DNA of 64,000 nucleotides. Source: Flavobacterium microcysteis (GTDB taxonomy: Bacteria > Bacteroidota > Bacteroidia > Flavobacteriales > Flavobacteriaceae). Shown here piece by piece: positions 34,799 to 42,396 of this stretch; the stretch's first letter is position 1, and each line of letters begins with the position of its first letter. Made by a program: the position numbers and the translations under genes. Location: contig NZ_VFJE01000055.1 in assembly GCF_006385255.1 (NCBI RefSeq), positions 186,001 to 250,000 of the forward strand, in the 5' to 3' direction. Below the pieces are notes generated by a model. That model did no database searches. It was not told where the DNA came from and saw only the letters and a list, made by a program, of their open reading frames with translations.

Positions 34799-34952
34799 GA
34801 TAGTTGGTAATGGATAGTTTATAGTTGGTAGTGGATAGTGGATAGTTTTTAGTTGGGAGTTTTAAATCATAAATCCAAAATCATAAATCCAAAATCTTAC
34901 ATCATAAATCTAAAATCACAAATCTAAAATCTTACATCATAAATCTCAAACC
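34799..34952. repeat. Composite heptamer array: family B then family A in phase (22 units)
   Basis: Nine family B units (34799-34861: GATAGTT, GGTAATG, TATAGTT, GGTAGTG, TTTAGTT...) are followed without a phase break by thirteen family A units (34862-34952: TTAAATC, ATAAATC, CAAAATC, TTACATC...). In total 154 bp, exactly 22 x 7, starting 3 nt after the hydrolase stop codon. Confidence 0.9.
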
Positions 34953-34954
34953 CT

Positions 34955-35028
34955 ATAAAAATGCAAAAGCCGACCTGGAGCGATCGACTTTTGCGGTGAG
35001 AGCGTAACCCTGTTTCCAGGTCTCTCGC
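34955..35028 (-). ncRNA. Candidate ~70-nt small RNA
   Basis: Read on the minus strand. Behind a two-element promoter (35031-35060), the predicted transcript begins near 35026. Its 5' hairpin has stem GAGAG (35026-35022) with CTCTC (35002-34998) and an inner CCTG-GAAA-CAGG hairpin with a GNRA loop. It ends with stem GCAAAAG (34994-34988) with CTTTTGC (34969-34963) followed by ATTTTTAT, a good intrinsic terminator. GACCTGGA (35022-35015) is also perfectly complementary to TCCAGGTC (34979-34972) in the terminator loop, so an alternative fold or pseudoknot is possible. No open frame of useful length. The known Flavo-1 RNA is one family to compare; I cannot confirm identity. Confidence 0.7.
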
Positions 35029-35030
35029 TG

Positions 35031-35060
35031 CAAAAGTAATCTTATTTATTAGAACTGCAA
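35031..35060 (-). promoter_or_regulatory. Promoter of the candidate small RNA
   Basis: Minus strand TTG (35060-35058), exactly 19 nt, then TACTTTTG (35038-35031). This is one of the best matches to the Bacteroidota TTG-N19-TAnnTTTG promoter in the window, and no protein gene follows it in that direction. Confidence 0.72.
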
Positions 35061-35075
35061 GAATTATTTTTAATT

Positions 35076-35242
35076 TATAGTAGATAGTTTATAGTAGATA
35101 GTTTATAGTTTATAGTTGGTAGTAGATAGTTTATAGTTGGTAGAGTGTGAGTCATAAATCAAAAATCTCAAATCAAAAATAAATTTAAGAGCATCTGTCA
35201 GAAATCTTAAATCCCAAATCATATATCTAAAATCATAAAATC
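35076..35242. repeat. Composite heptamer array: family B (10 units) then family A
   Basis: 35076-35145 is ten exact 7-bp units (TATAGTA, GATAGTT, TATAGTT, GGTAGTA, GGTAGAG). 35154-35242 is a more decayed family A run (AAAAATC, TCAAATC, TTAAATC, CCAAATC, ATATATC, TAAAATC). It flanks the candidate small RNA on its other side. The rest of the gap to 35401 shows no gene. Confidence 0.82.
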
Positions 35243-35401
35243 CCAAGTCCCTTAAAAATCTCATTACACGTTTCTTCCTAGTTGTTACAAAATGTGTTGT
35301 TTTTGTATTAAATTTATATTAAACCTGCATTCTCATTGCGTGTTTTGTCGTATCTTCATGACGAATTAATAATTAATAACCCAAAATAATACGCACAGAA
35401 A

Positions 35402-35560
35402 ATGAAAACAAAAAGCCTTTTATTGATCGGAATCGTAGGTCTCTCTGTAGTGACCATTGTAAAAACGGTATTGAATAGGATGGAAATCTTCAATGAAGAA
35501 GAGGAAGACCAAGAATTAGACGGTCAAGATGAAGAATATGGCTTTCCACTTTTCATCTAA
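35402..35560 (+). CDS. Small single-helix protein with acidic tail (52 aa)
   Basis: 52 codons, ATG at 35402 and TAA at 35558-35560. The N-terminal MKTKSLLLIGIVGLSVVTIVKTVL is one membrane helix or uncleaved signal; the C-terminal half is strongly acidic (EIFNEEEEDQELDGQDEEYG). It lies 57 bp before a YtxH-like small protein gene on the same strand, and both are followed by one terminator, so they may form a two-gene stress unit. No homology recognised. Possible envelope or stress role is inference from the neighbour. Confidence 0.6.
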   Translation: MKTKSLLLIGIVGLSVVTIVKTVLNRMEIFNEEEEDQELDGQDEEYGFPLFI

Positions 35561-35617
35561 GTAAGTTTATTCGAGTTAGTTAGTTTACGAATCAAATTAT
35601 TATTAAAAAACAGCGCT

Positions 35618-35893
35618 ATGACAAACAAGAAACTAGTTTTAGGAATAGCGGCGGGAGTCGCAGCCTTAGCAGTAGTAGGAGTAATTTGCCACAAAAAAGG
35701 ATATGTTAACTTTGGATCGTTGCTTGACAAAGCAGGCGATATGGCCGGAAAGGTAAAAGATACCCTAGGCAAGATTAAAGATTCGGCAGTAGCCGAAGCA
35801 GATTCCATGATTAAGGAAAGTAAAAATATTGCCGGAAAAGCCATCGATGCTGCAACCGGAATAAACGACAAAGCTTCAAACGCTGTTAGCTGA
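35618..35893 (+). CDS. YtxH-like small helical membrane protein
   Basis: 91 aa. A glycine/alanine-rich hydrophobic N-terminus (LVLGIAAGVAALAVVGVIC, residues 6-24) is followed by a long amphipathic helix with KAGDMAGKVKDTLGKIKDSAVAEADSMIKESKNIAGKAIDAATG, resembling YtxH/general-stress proteins and LEA-like repeats. Such proteins are usually induced by envelope or osmotic stress. The terminator at 35914-35948 follows directly. Confidence 0.75.
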   Translation: MTNKKLVLGIAAGVAALAVVGVICHKKGYVNFGSLLDKAGDMAGKVKDTLGKIKDSAVAEADSMIKESKNIAGKAIDAATGINDKASNAVS

Positions 35894-35913
35894 TTTGATT
35901 CATTGTTAGTTTG

Positions 35914-35948
35914 AAAACGGCTGAATGTAAAACATTCAGCCGTTTTTT
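35914..35948. terminator. Strong terminator, usable on both strands
   Basis: Fifteen-base stem AAAACGGCTGAATGT (35914-35928) with ACATTCAGCCGTTTT (35932-35946), three-base loop, T-run on the right and A-run on the left. The genes at 35618 and 35953 converge on it. Confidence 0.94.
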
Positions 35949-35952
35949 ATGC

Positions 35953-36516
35953 CTAGTTATTAGACAATGCTTCCGAAATCTTTTCGCCTAAAGCGATAAA
36001 CTTGTCTACAGCATTATTGGAGTTCAATTCTTTGTTTACAGTGCCTTTTAGCCTTCCTTCAGATAATACAAAGCTGTAAGCCGCTTCGCCATCTTCAAGT
36101 TTTTTCCATGTATATGTATCACCTTTGCTGCTGAAATGATCTTTTTCAAGATTTTCCATCAAAATTTTTCGAATCTTTTCAGTCTTATAGTCGTCAAAAC
36201 TAGCCCTTATAGAATACGTAAAATCGGAATTATTGACAGAAACAGAGGTAGAACTAGAACTTGAGCTAGAACTAGAGCTGCTTTTGCTTTTACTCTTTTT
36301 ACCGTTGGTTTTGACTTCTGTTTTTACAGGAGTTGATGAGTCGGTAGAAACATACGTCTTTCCGTTAATTGTTACTACTGAAGTAGTATTTGCCGAAACT
36401 TTAACCGACGTTGATGGAGTAGCCGGTGTTGGTGGTGTTGGCGGTGTAGGTGTAGCTTTCTGTGCGCTTGCCATATAGCTGCAAGCCATAAATGCGATGG
36501 TGATAATTAGTCTCAT
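35953..36516 (-). CDS. Secreted hypothetical protein with poly-serine linker
   Basis: 187 aa from the ATG at 36516. Signal peptide MRLIITIAFMACSYMASAQ, then a Pro/Thr repeat (PTPPTPPTPATPST), a short VVTINGKTYVS motif, a Lys/Ser stretch with eleven consecutive serines (about 77-95), and a folded C-terminal domain of ~100 residues. The longer frame from 36543 would overlap the response-regulator gene and is rejected. It lies 4 bp after the response-regulator stop, so it may belong to that operon. The function is unknown. Confidence 0.75.
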   Translation of the reverse strand: MRLIITIAFMACSYMASAQKATPTPPTPPTPATPSTSVKVSANTTSVVTINGKTYVSTDSSTPVKTEVKTNGKKSKSKSSSSSSSSSSSTSVSVNNSDFTYSIRASFDDYKTEKIRKILMENLEKDHFSSKGDTYTWKKLEDGEAAYSFVLSEGRLKGTVNKELNSNNAVDKFIALGEKISEALSNN

Positions 36517-36520
36517 AATG

Positions 36521-37213
36521 TTATTCTTTAATGTTAAACTCAAAACCCAAGCCTCTTACGCTTGGAATAGAAATGGCAGGATCTTCGCTGAAATACTTTC
36601 GTAATCGGCTGATAAAGACATCCATACTTCTGCCAGAAAAGAAATCGTCGTTGCCCCAGATTTCTTTCAGGATATCTTCTCTTTTTACAAGCTTGCTTTT
36701 ATTGGCATATAAAAACTGAATCAGGTGTGCCTCCTTTTCCGTAATTCGGTGTGTAACTTTTTCATGTGTCAATAGATAGTTTTCGCTATCAAAAAGATAT
36801 TGTCCAATTTTGAATTTTTTATCTGCTATGTGCTGTGGCGCCGTTTTCTGCACACGCTTCAATATATTCGTGATTCGCAATATCAATTCTTCTACTTCAA
36901 AAGGCTTGACGATATAATCATCGGCCCCAAGTCTTAACCCTTTTATCTTGTCTTCTTTCATGGATTTGGCCGTTAGGAAAATAAAAGGCGTTTCCGGATA
37001 GGTATCAACAACCTTTTCAGCCAGCGTAAAGCCGTCCATTTGTGGCATCATTACATCAAAGACACAGATATCCGGTTGGGTGTCAGGAAATAGCTTAAGA
37101 GCTTCTTTGCCGTCTTTGGCCCAGGTGACATTGAATCCAGAAAATTCCAGATACTGCTTCAGGATGGAAGCATAGTCGAAATCATCTTCTGCTAATAGGA
37201 TGTGCTTTTTCAT
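36521..37213 (-). CDS. OmpR-family response regulator
   Basis: 230 aa. The receiver domain has the acidic pair EDDFDY at the N-terminus, phospho-acceptor Asp near residue 53 (DICVFDVMMPQMDGF), Thr near 81 (FIFLTAKS) and Lys near 103 (DYIVKPFEVEEL). The C-terminal winged helix (IGQYLFDSENYLLTHEKVTHRITEKEAHLIQFL, then KREDILKEIWGNDDFFSGRSMDVFISRLRKYF) binds DNA. It overlaps the histidine kinase gene by 4 bp. Direct repeats TTAACCC with 11-bp period at 38639 and 38756 are candidate targets. Confidence 0.95.
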   Translation of the reverse strand: MKKHILLAEDDFDYASILKQYLEFSGFNVTWAKDGKEALKLFPDTQPDICVFDVMMPQMDGFTLAEKVVDTYPETPFIFLTAKSMKEDKIKGLRLGADDYIVKPFEVEELILRITNILKRVQKTAPQHIADKKFKIGQYLFDSENYLLTHEKVTHRITEKEAHLIQFLYANKSKLVKREDILKEIWGNDDFFSGRSMDVFISRLRKYFSEDPAISIPSVRGLGFEFNIKE

Positions 37214-38571
37214 ATGGGTAGGGTGATTAAAAATAGGGCTCCTTTGTCTTCTTCGCTTTCTACTTTGATTGTGCCTTTATAGGATTCTATGAGTTGCTTG
37301 ACATAAAATAGTCCAAGTCCAAGTCCTTTGGTATCGTGTATATTTCCTTTTTCAATCCTGTAAAATTTATCAAAAATGGCAAGTTGTTCTTTAGTGGCGA
37401 TGCCTTGCCCGTTATCCTGAATGCTCATTATAAAATTATTTTTCTGGGCTTTCATTTCAATATCAATTTCTGTTGCTCCATATTTTACTGCATTTTCCAG
37501 CAGGTTTACGATAATAGTATTCAGATGGAATGGGTCGATTTTGGCATGGAGGCCATCTTGTTCCTGATGGCAGTTAATAGCGGTGTTAGGATGTGAAAGC
37601 TTGAAATCTTCAATAATATCACGGATTTCACTACAGTTGACTTCCTTGACATTTTCGGTTTGGGCAGTAGGAAGTAACGAAGCATCGGTAACCTGACGAA
37701 ACAGTTTCTGCAACCTCTCATTTTGTCTTTCGAGCAAAGACAGCGTGTGTCTGTAATGCTCTTCTGTCATGTTGCTTTCTTTGCGTTGCAAGGTTTTGAT
37801 CGCAATATCCATCGTTGCCAAGGGTGTTTGGAATTCGTGGGTTATGTTGTTTACAAAATCAGTCTTGATGTCGGCAATACGTTTCTGGCTGATAAGGTTT
37901 TTAAGCGATAAATAATAAAGATAAACCACAAACGCCATAAGCAGAATGGAAAAGATTAGCAATCCCGCCATTTGACTAATTACTGTCATCTGCCAATTGG
38001 CAACGCTATAATAGGTTTCACTTTTGATAAGGAACTTAAAATCTTTTTTTAACGGGGCAACCAGGCTGTCTTTAACGCTTAATTCTAAATCGCTTTCCCA
38101 TCGGCCAGTAGAAGCTGATATTTCTTCTTTATTTCGGGTGTGATTTCCGCTTACAAACAGTTTGCCTTTATAAAAGGTTTTCATCTTTTGGTTTTCAAGA
38201 ATCGTAGCAGAATTGATATAGACCGAATAACCGATATCATAATCGCCAGGCTTTTTCACTTTTGTCATATAATCTGACATGAGGTTGCTCAACGAATCTG
38301 ACTTTTTGGTCATAAAAGCTACAAATTCTTCTTTTTTGACTCTTTTATAGGCATAGTCCTTAATAAATTGGCCACAAAGTCGCATCCAGGCATTGTTAAG
38401 ACTATACCACTCATCAGTATCTTCCAATTCAAAAAGCTGCTTCTTGATCTTGGCGCTGACTTCTTTTTCAGTCAGTTTATAAGTGTTGTATATAAAATAG
38501 CCCTGTATAGTTGCCAATGCGGCTACGGTAAAAATACAGGAAGCTATTAATAACATTATTTTTCGTTTCAT
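37210..38571 (-). CDS. Sensor histidine kinase, partner of the OmpR-type regulator
   Basis: 453 aa. Membrane segments at about 5-25 (IMLLIASCIFTVAALATIQGYFIY) and 210-230 (AGLLIFSILLMAFVVYLYYLS) enclose a periplasmic sensor region of ~185 residues with no domain I recognise. HisKA has NNITHEFQTPLATMDIAIKTL (acceptor His near 249); the ATPase has NLLENAVKYG, SIQDNGQGIA and KGLGLGLFYVKQLI. The 4-bp overlap with the regulator gene (ATGA) shows they are made together. A -7 box at 38594-38601 precedes the start. Confidence 0.95.
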   Translation of the reverse strand: MKRKIMLLIASCIFTVAALATIQGYFIYNTYKLTEKEVSAKIKKQLFELEDTDEWYSLNNAWMRLCGQFIKDYAYKRVKKEEFVAFMTKKSDSLSNLMSDYMTKVKKPGDYDIGYSVYINSATILENQKMKTFYKGKLFVSGNHTRNKEEISASTGRWESDLELSVKDSLVAPLKKDFKFLIKSETYYSVANWQMTVISQMAGLLIFSILLMAFVVYLYYLSLKNLISQKRIADIKTDFVNNITHEFQTPLATMDIAIKTLQRKESNMTEEHYRHTLSLLERQNERLQKLFRQVTDASLLPTAQTENVKEVNCSEIRDIIEDFKLSHPNTAINCHQEQDGLHAKIDPFHLNTIIVNLLENAVKYGATEIDIEMKAQKNNFIMSIQDNGQGIATKEQLAIFDKFYRIEKGNIHDTKGLGLGLFYVKQLIESYKGTIKVESEEDKGALFLITLPI

Positions 38572-38593
38572 GACAAATGCTGGTTTGTTGGGA

Positions 38594-38601
38594 CAAAGCT
38601 A
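38594..38601 (-). promoter_or_regulatory. -7 promoter box for the two-component operon
   Basis: Minus strand TAGCTTTG, exact consensus, 22 nt upstream of the kinase ATG at 38571. Confidence 0.6.
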
Positions 38602-38638
38602 GGAGTTTATTGGTTTTGCCGTACTAAAAAACAAACCG

Positions 38639-38660
38639 TTAACCCTTCTTTAACCAAATC
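38639..38660 (+). promoter_or_regulatory. Two direct repeats TTAACC at 11-bp period
   Basis: TTAACCCTTCT (38639-38649) directly followed by TTAACCAAATC (38650-38660). The 7+4 bp geometry fits OmpR/PhoB-type dimer binding. It lies upstream of the kinase promoter, in the space between the divergent two-component and outer-membrane-protein genes. Confidence 0.6.
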
Positions 38661-38755
38661 TGTAGCGGCGCAATGATACGCTCGCACAGTAGATACGGGC
38701 TGGGACATAACTGAAGCTTCTTTTGTTAAATGCTACTCAGAAGGCTGTTTTGCGT

Positions 38756-38784
38756 TTAACCCTTCATTAACCCTTCGTTAACCC
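38756..38784 (+). promoter_or_regulatory. Three direct repeats TTAACCC at 11-bp period
   Basis: TTAACCCTTCA (38756-38766), TTAACCCTTCG (38767-38777), TTAACCC (38778-38784). The array ends 20 bp before GAGATTTG (38805-38812), a weak -7 box, so it covers the -33 position, as expected for an activator site. The rest of the 322-bp gap (38661-38755) has an imperfect GC-rich palindrome at about 38661-38690 and no gene. Just before the start, ATCAATC-type repeats (38816-38893) occur. Confidence 0.68.
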
Positions 38785-38893
38785 ATTTCCAGAAAGCGTT
38801 TGCTGAGATTTGCACCATCAATCATCGAGTTTCAATCATCATCAATCAATCATCATTATGAATCCATGTGATTCATCAATCATCAATCAAATC

Positions 38894-41284
38894 ATGAAAC
38901 AGTTAGTTATTTTTTTGCTGTTGTTCCCTTTGTGGAGCAGCGCACAGCACAGCCTCTCCGGTTCCGTAATAGAAACCGGAGGCAAGGCAGTGCCTTTCGC
39001 CGATGTGGCTTTATTAAAAGCACAAGATTCTACAGCATACAGAGCAGTGCTTGCCGATGAGGAAGGCCGTTTTGTAATAAGTACAGTGGAGAATGGACAA
39101 TATATTTTAAAAGCAAGCGCCATAGGAATGTCGGGAGCATATAGAAATATCAACATAACAAGTGATCAGCAGCTAGAACCTCTTGTGCTATCACAGGCGG
39201 CAGAAATGTTAGAAGGTGTTGAAATCGTTGCAAAGCGTCCTATTGTAAAAAGGTTGGTAGACCGTATGGAATTTAATGTAGAAAATTCTTCTTTATCTTC
39301 TAACAACGCCTGGGAAATTTTATCTAAAACACCAGGTGTGACAACTACGGGTGCAGGTAGTATTTCGATACGTGGAAGCCAGAGTATTCTGGTAACAATC
39401 AATGATAAGAAAGTATACATGAGCGGCGATGAGCTGAAGCAGTATCTGGAAAATACCAGTGGCGAAGATGTAAAATCGGTTGAGGTTATTACCAATCCGC
39501 CTGCTAAATACGATGCTCAAGGATCAGCCGTTGTCAACATCAAACTTAAAAAAGTTCTGTCGCAAGGTTATAAAGGCTCTGTAAACACGGCTTATGTACA
39601 ATCGATATATCCTAAAGCAGTGACATCGACCGGACATTTTTACAAAGGCAAAAAGCTATCTTTAATGGGGCGGTATACTTTTGGAATGGGAGAATATGTA
39701 AATGAAAGCAAGGATTTGACGCGTTATTACGACGAAAACGGAGGGACAGCTTCAGAATGGAAGAGTTATTTGCGTCGCAAAAGCAAATCGCTGGAACAGC
39801 ATTCGTACCGATTACAGGCAACCTACGAATTGGATTCGCTCAATACGTTTACAATAGGAAGCACGGGATTTCAAGCGCCACAACAGTTTGGAAAGTACAG
39901 TTCGCCAACGGCTATTTATGGAGGAGACGGATTGCTGGACTCGCTTTATGTAACGACCAATAATAGGAAGAATCCTGCCAGAAATGCAGCATATAATTTC
40001 TTATACGAACGTGTATTGTCTGAAAAAGCAAAACTGGCGGTCAACGCCGATTATACAAACTATCTTTCCAAAGATAATCAGGATATCAACACAGCGTTTT
40101 CTTTACCCGATGGAACGCCTTATCGAGATACTCGTTTTGTGAATAACAGCCGACAAGCAATTAAGCTATTTTCGACACAGGCGGATTATAGTAACGAAAG
40201 AAACGGTACGCTTGAAGCAGGATTAAAATACAGTAATGTGTCGGCAGATAGTAAACTTGACTTTCGTGATGATATTGGCGGAGTTCTGATACCTAACTTA
40301 AGGCGTACAAGTAAGTTTTTATATGACGAATCTATTTTTGCAGGTTATTTGAGTTATAGCAAAGAATTTGGCAAATGGAGTCTTAAGGCGGGATTACGAG
40401 GGGAATATACCTCGCTTGAAGGAAATTCGGTTACGACTTCAGAAGTCAACGGTCAGGACTATTTCAAGCTGTTTCCGACTTTTTATTCGATGTACAAACC
40501 TAATGAGAATCATGAAATCGGATTTTCTTATGGAAAAAGAATCAGCAGACCTCGTTATAGTGAACTCAATCCGTTCCGTACATATAACAATAACTATTCG
40601 TACGGTATGGGAGACCCGAATCTGTTGCCAACCATTACACACAACCTAAACTTTTTGTATACACTCAAAGGCAAGTATAATTTCGATTTGTTCTACCGAC
40701 TGGAAAAAGATCCGTCAATGGAAATTGTGTATCAGGATTATGAGGAGAATACGGTGGTTTACCAATTCACTAATATTGATAAGAACTATGCATTTGGATT
40801 GGAATTCAATACAAACCTGACATTTTTTGACTGGTGGGATGCAGGATTACAAGGCGCCTTGAGCTATGTAGAAGATCGTTTTCAGGGAGTAGACGGAAAG
40901 ATGTATAGCAACGGACGACCTACTTATAATTTTAGTGTCAACAACCGTTTTGCCCTAAACAAGAAAAAAGATTTTAACGGCGAGATTAATTTTGACTATA
41001 ATTCATCTTCAGTACAGGGAACGTTTGTTTTTGATCCTACATCTAACCTAACATTGGCATTACGCAAAAAGGTATTGAAAGGCAATGGGGAGGTATATGG
41101 TATTTTCTCAGATGTTTACCGTGGAGAGAGATTGAAGATGAGTACAGACTACGGTAACCAGTATAATAAGTCACGCTATTATTCCGATTCGCAAAATTTG
41201 AGGCTGGGATTCCGTTATAATTTCGGAAACCAAAAGTTGAAAGAAAAAACCAGAGAACAGACTGAGGAGCAGAGAAGGATTTGA
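38894..41284 (+). CDS. Outer-membrane beta-barrel protein (TonB-receptor-like, OMP_b-brl_3)
   Basis: 796 aa from the ATG at 38894 with signal peptide MKQLVIFLLLFPLWSSAQ; upstream in-frame sequence lies in ATCAATC repeats and is rejected. A CarboxypepD_reg-like domain (SGSVIETGGKAVPFADVALLKAQD, about 22-100) is followed by a plug-like domain (MLEGVEIVAKRPIVKRLVDRMEFNVE, then ILSKTPGVTTTGAGSISIRGSQSILVTINDKKVYMSGDELKQYL) and a barrel of ~560 residues ending in LRLGFRYNFGN. No TonB box is visible. Import of a siderophore, peptide or carbohydrate is possible. Location and the TTAACCC repeats suggest control by the divergent two-component system. Confidence 0.9.
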   Translation: MKQLVIFLLLFPLWSSAQHSLSGSVIETGGKAVPFADVALLKAQDSTAYRAVLADEEGRFVISTVENGQYILKASAIGMSGAYRNINITSDQQLEPLVLSQAAEMLEGVEIVAKRPIVKRLVDRMEFNVENSSLSSNNAWEILSKTPGVTTTGAGSISIRGSQSILVTINDKKVYMSGDELKQYLENTSGEDVKSVEVITNPPAKYDAQGSAVVNIKLKKVLSQGYKGSVNTAYVQSIYPKAVTSTGHFYKGKKLSLMGRYTFGMGEYVNESKDLTRYYDENGGTASEWKSYLRRKSKSLEQHSYRLQATYELDSLNTFTIGSTGFQAPQQFGKYSSPTAIYGGDGLLDSLYVTTNNRKNPARNAAYNFLYERVLSEKAKLAVNADYTNYLSKDNQDINTAFSLPDGTPYRDTRFVNNSRQAIKLFSTQADYSNERNGTLEAGLKYSNVSADSKLDFRDDIGGVLIPNLRRTSKFLYDESIFAGYLSYSKEFGKWSLKAGLRGEYTSLEGNSVTTSEVNGQDYFKLFPTFYSMYKPNENHEIGFSYGKRISRPRYSELNPFRTYNNNYSYGMGDPNLLPTITHNLNFLYTLKGKYNFDLFYRLEKDPSMEIVYQDYEENTVVYQFTNIDKNYAFGLEFNTNLTFFDWWDAGLQGALSYVEDRFQGVDGKMYSNGRPTYNFSVNNRFALNKKKDFNGEINFDYNSSSVQGTFVFDPTSNLTLALRKKVLKGNGEVYGIFSDVYRGERLKMSTDYGNQYNKSRYYSDSQNLRLGFRYNFGNQKLKEKTREQTEEQRRI

Positions 41285-41293
41285 TGAATTTTG

Positions 41294-41446
41294 GATTTTA
41301 GATTTTGGATTTAAGATATATGAATTAAGATTTATGATTTAAGAGGTGCGATGTGCCTGCATCTCTTAATTGTTTGACACTAACCAATTCGTAATTCAAA
41401 AATCCAAAATCAAAAATCCAAAATCTAAAATCGGAAATCCAAAATG
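41294..41446. repeat. Heptamer array, family A, head-to-head
   Basis: Left run 41294-41354 (GATTTTA, GATTTTG, GATTTAA, GATATAT, GAATTAA, GATTTAT, GATTTAA, GAGGTGC, GATGTGC). Right run about 41397-41446 (AAAAATC, CAAAATC, TAAAATC, GGAAATC, CAAAATG). The runs are inverted and can form a long imperfect hairpin. It begins 10 nt after the barrel-protein stop. Confidence 0.85.
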
Positions 41447-41460
41447 AAAAGCTTTTTTGT

Positions 41461-41510
41461 AAATTACAGCGGTTTTGCAACACTCTTGCGATGCAAAACC
41501 GTTGTAATTT
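41461..41510. promoter_or_regulatory. 19-bp inverted repeat upstream of the AraC-type gene
   Basis: Arms 41461-41479 and 41492-41510 match at 18 of 19 positions (core CGGTTTTGCA / TGCAAAACCG), 12-nt loop. It ends 15 nt before the AraC-type start codon. In RNA the one mismatch is a G-U pair. It may be an autoregulatory operator, or a leader or terminator hairpin; TTTTC follows it. Confidence 0.65.
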
Positions 41511-41525
41511 TCAATTGCTTCAAAA

Positions 41526-42365
41526 ATGATATTACCCATATTCAACATCGAAAAATTCCGTGCAGGGCAATTAGCCGGTAAAGAAGAGCTTTTGTTTAAT
41601 GAGCTTCATGGCGAAAGGCATATTGAGGAACCACACAAGCATGACTTTTTTTCGATAGTACTTTTTGAGAAAGGAGAAGGGAAGCATACCATTGATTCTA
41701 TTGAATACGAAATTGAAAATAGTCAGGTGCATTTGCTTTTCCCGGGACAGCTACATAAATGGGATATCAAATCAGGAACAATAGGTTATCAGTTAATGGC
41801 AGAGCGGACATTTTTTGAGCAGTTTGCGCCTTATTTCCGATTTTCGATTACAGAGTATCAGAATCATCCGGTGTTTCGGTTGGCAGATGCTACGTTTAAC
41901 AGTCTGCTATATGAATTCAAGGCAGTTAAAGAAGAATTACAAAAAACCGATGCCCAGAATCATATCATTTATCTACGAGCGGCTATTATTGCCAGTATAG
42001 TTAGCAGTGAAGCCGAACAACTGTTGTCAACACTTAAAGCGTATGAATCGAATCCAAGATTGGCAAAATTCAATACGCTGGTTGACCAATTTTTTAAAGA
42101 ACAGAAACAGGTAACCTTTTATGCAAATGAGCTGCATGTTTCTGCCAACTACCTAAACACCCTTTGCAGAAAACATTTAAAAACTTCTGCTACACAGCTG
42201 ATCCAACAGCGCATCAGTACAGAATCTAAAAGATTGCTGAGTAATACGAACCTTTCCATCAAAGAAATAGCCTTTGAATTGGGCTTTGCTGACCATGCTT
42301 ATTTTTCTAATTTTTTTAAGAGCCAGACAGGAATGACTCCTAGTGCATTTAGAGAAAAGAGATAA
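41526..42365 (+). CDS. AraC-family transcriptional regulator with cupin sensor domain
   Basis: 279 aa. The N-terminal cupin-like domain (EEPHKHDFFSIVLFEKGEGKHTIDSIEYEIENSQVHLLFPGQLHKWDI, residues 35-82) probably binds a small ligand. The C-terminal ~100 residues are the double helix-turn-helix: FYANELHVSANYLNTLCRKHLKTSATQLIQQR and NLSIKEIAFELGFADHAYFSNFFKSQTGMTPSAFR. It is downstream of the outer-membrane protein gene but separated by a head-to-head array and an inverted repeat, so it is likely to have its own control. Confidence 0.93.
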   Translation: MILPIFNIEKFRAGQLAGKEELLFNELHGERHIEEPHKHDFFSIVLFEKGEGKHTIDSIEYEIENSQVHLLFPGQLHKWDIKSGTIGYQLMAERTFFEQFAPYFRFSITEYQNHPVFRLADATFNSLLYEFKAVKEELQKTDAQNHIIYLRAAIIASIVSSEAEQLLSTLKAYESNPRLAKFNTLVDQFFKEQKQVTFYANELHVSANYLNTLCRKHLKTSATQLIQQRISTESKRLLSNTNLSIKEIAFELGFADHAYFSNFFKSQTGMTPSAFREKR

Positions 42366-42396
42366 ATTTTACAAGCAATGGCAGAAATCGTCCTAC

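Noticed and set aside
34799..35242. CRISPR-like array
   Set aside because: The repeats are 7-bp, contiguous and degenerate, with no unique spacers of constant length and no cas genes.
36233..36478. Antisense reading frame with poly-Leu/Glu
   Set aside because: It is the complement of the poly-Ser and Pro/Thr codons of the 35953-36516 gene.
38661..38690. GC-rich imperfect palindrome resembling a tRNA arm
   Set aside because: No acceptor stem, T-loop or anticodon arrangement can be drawn; arms pair in only short pieces.
38816..38893. N-terminal extension of the barrel protein from 38810
   Set aside because: The extra codons are made of ATCAATC repeats, lie over the presumed promoter, and precede a clear signal peptide at 38894.
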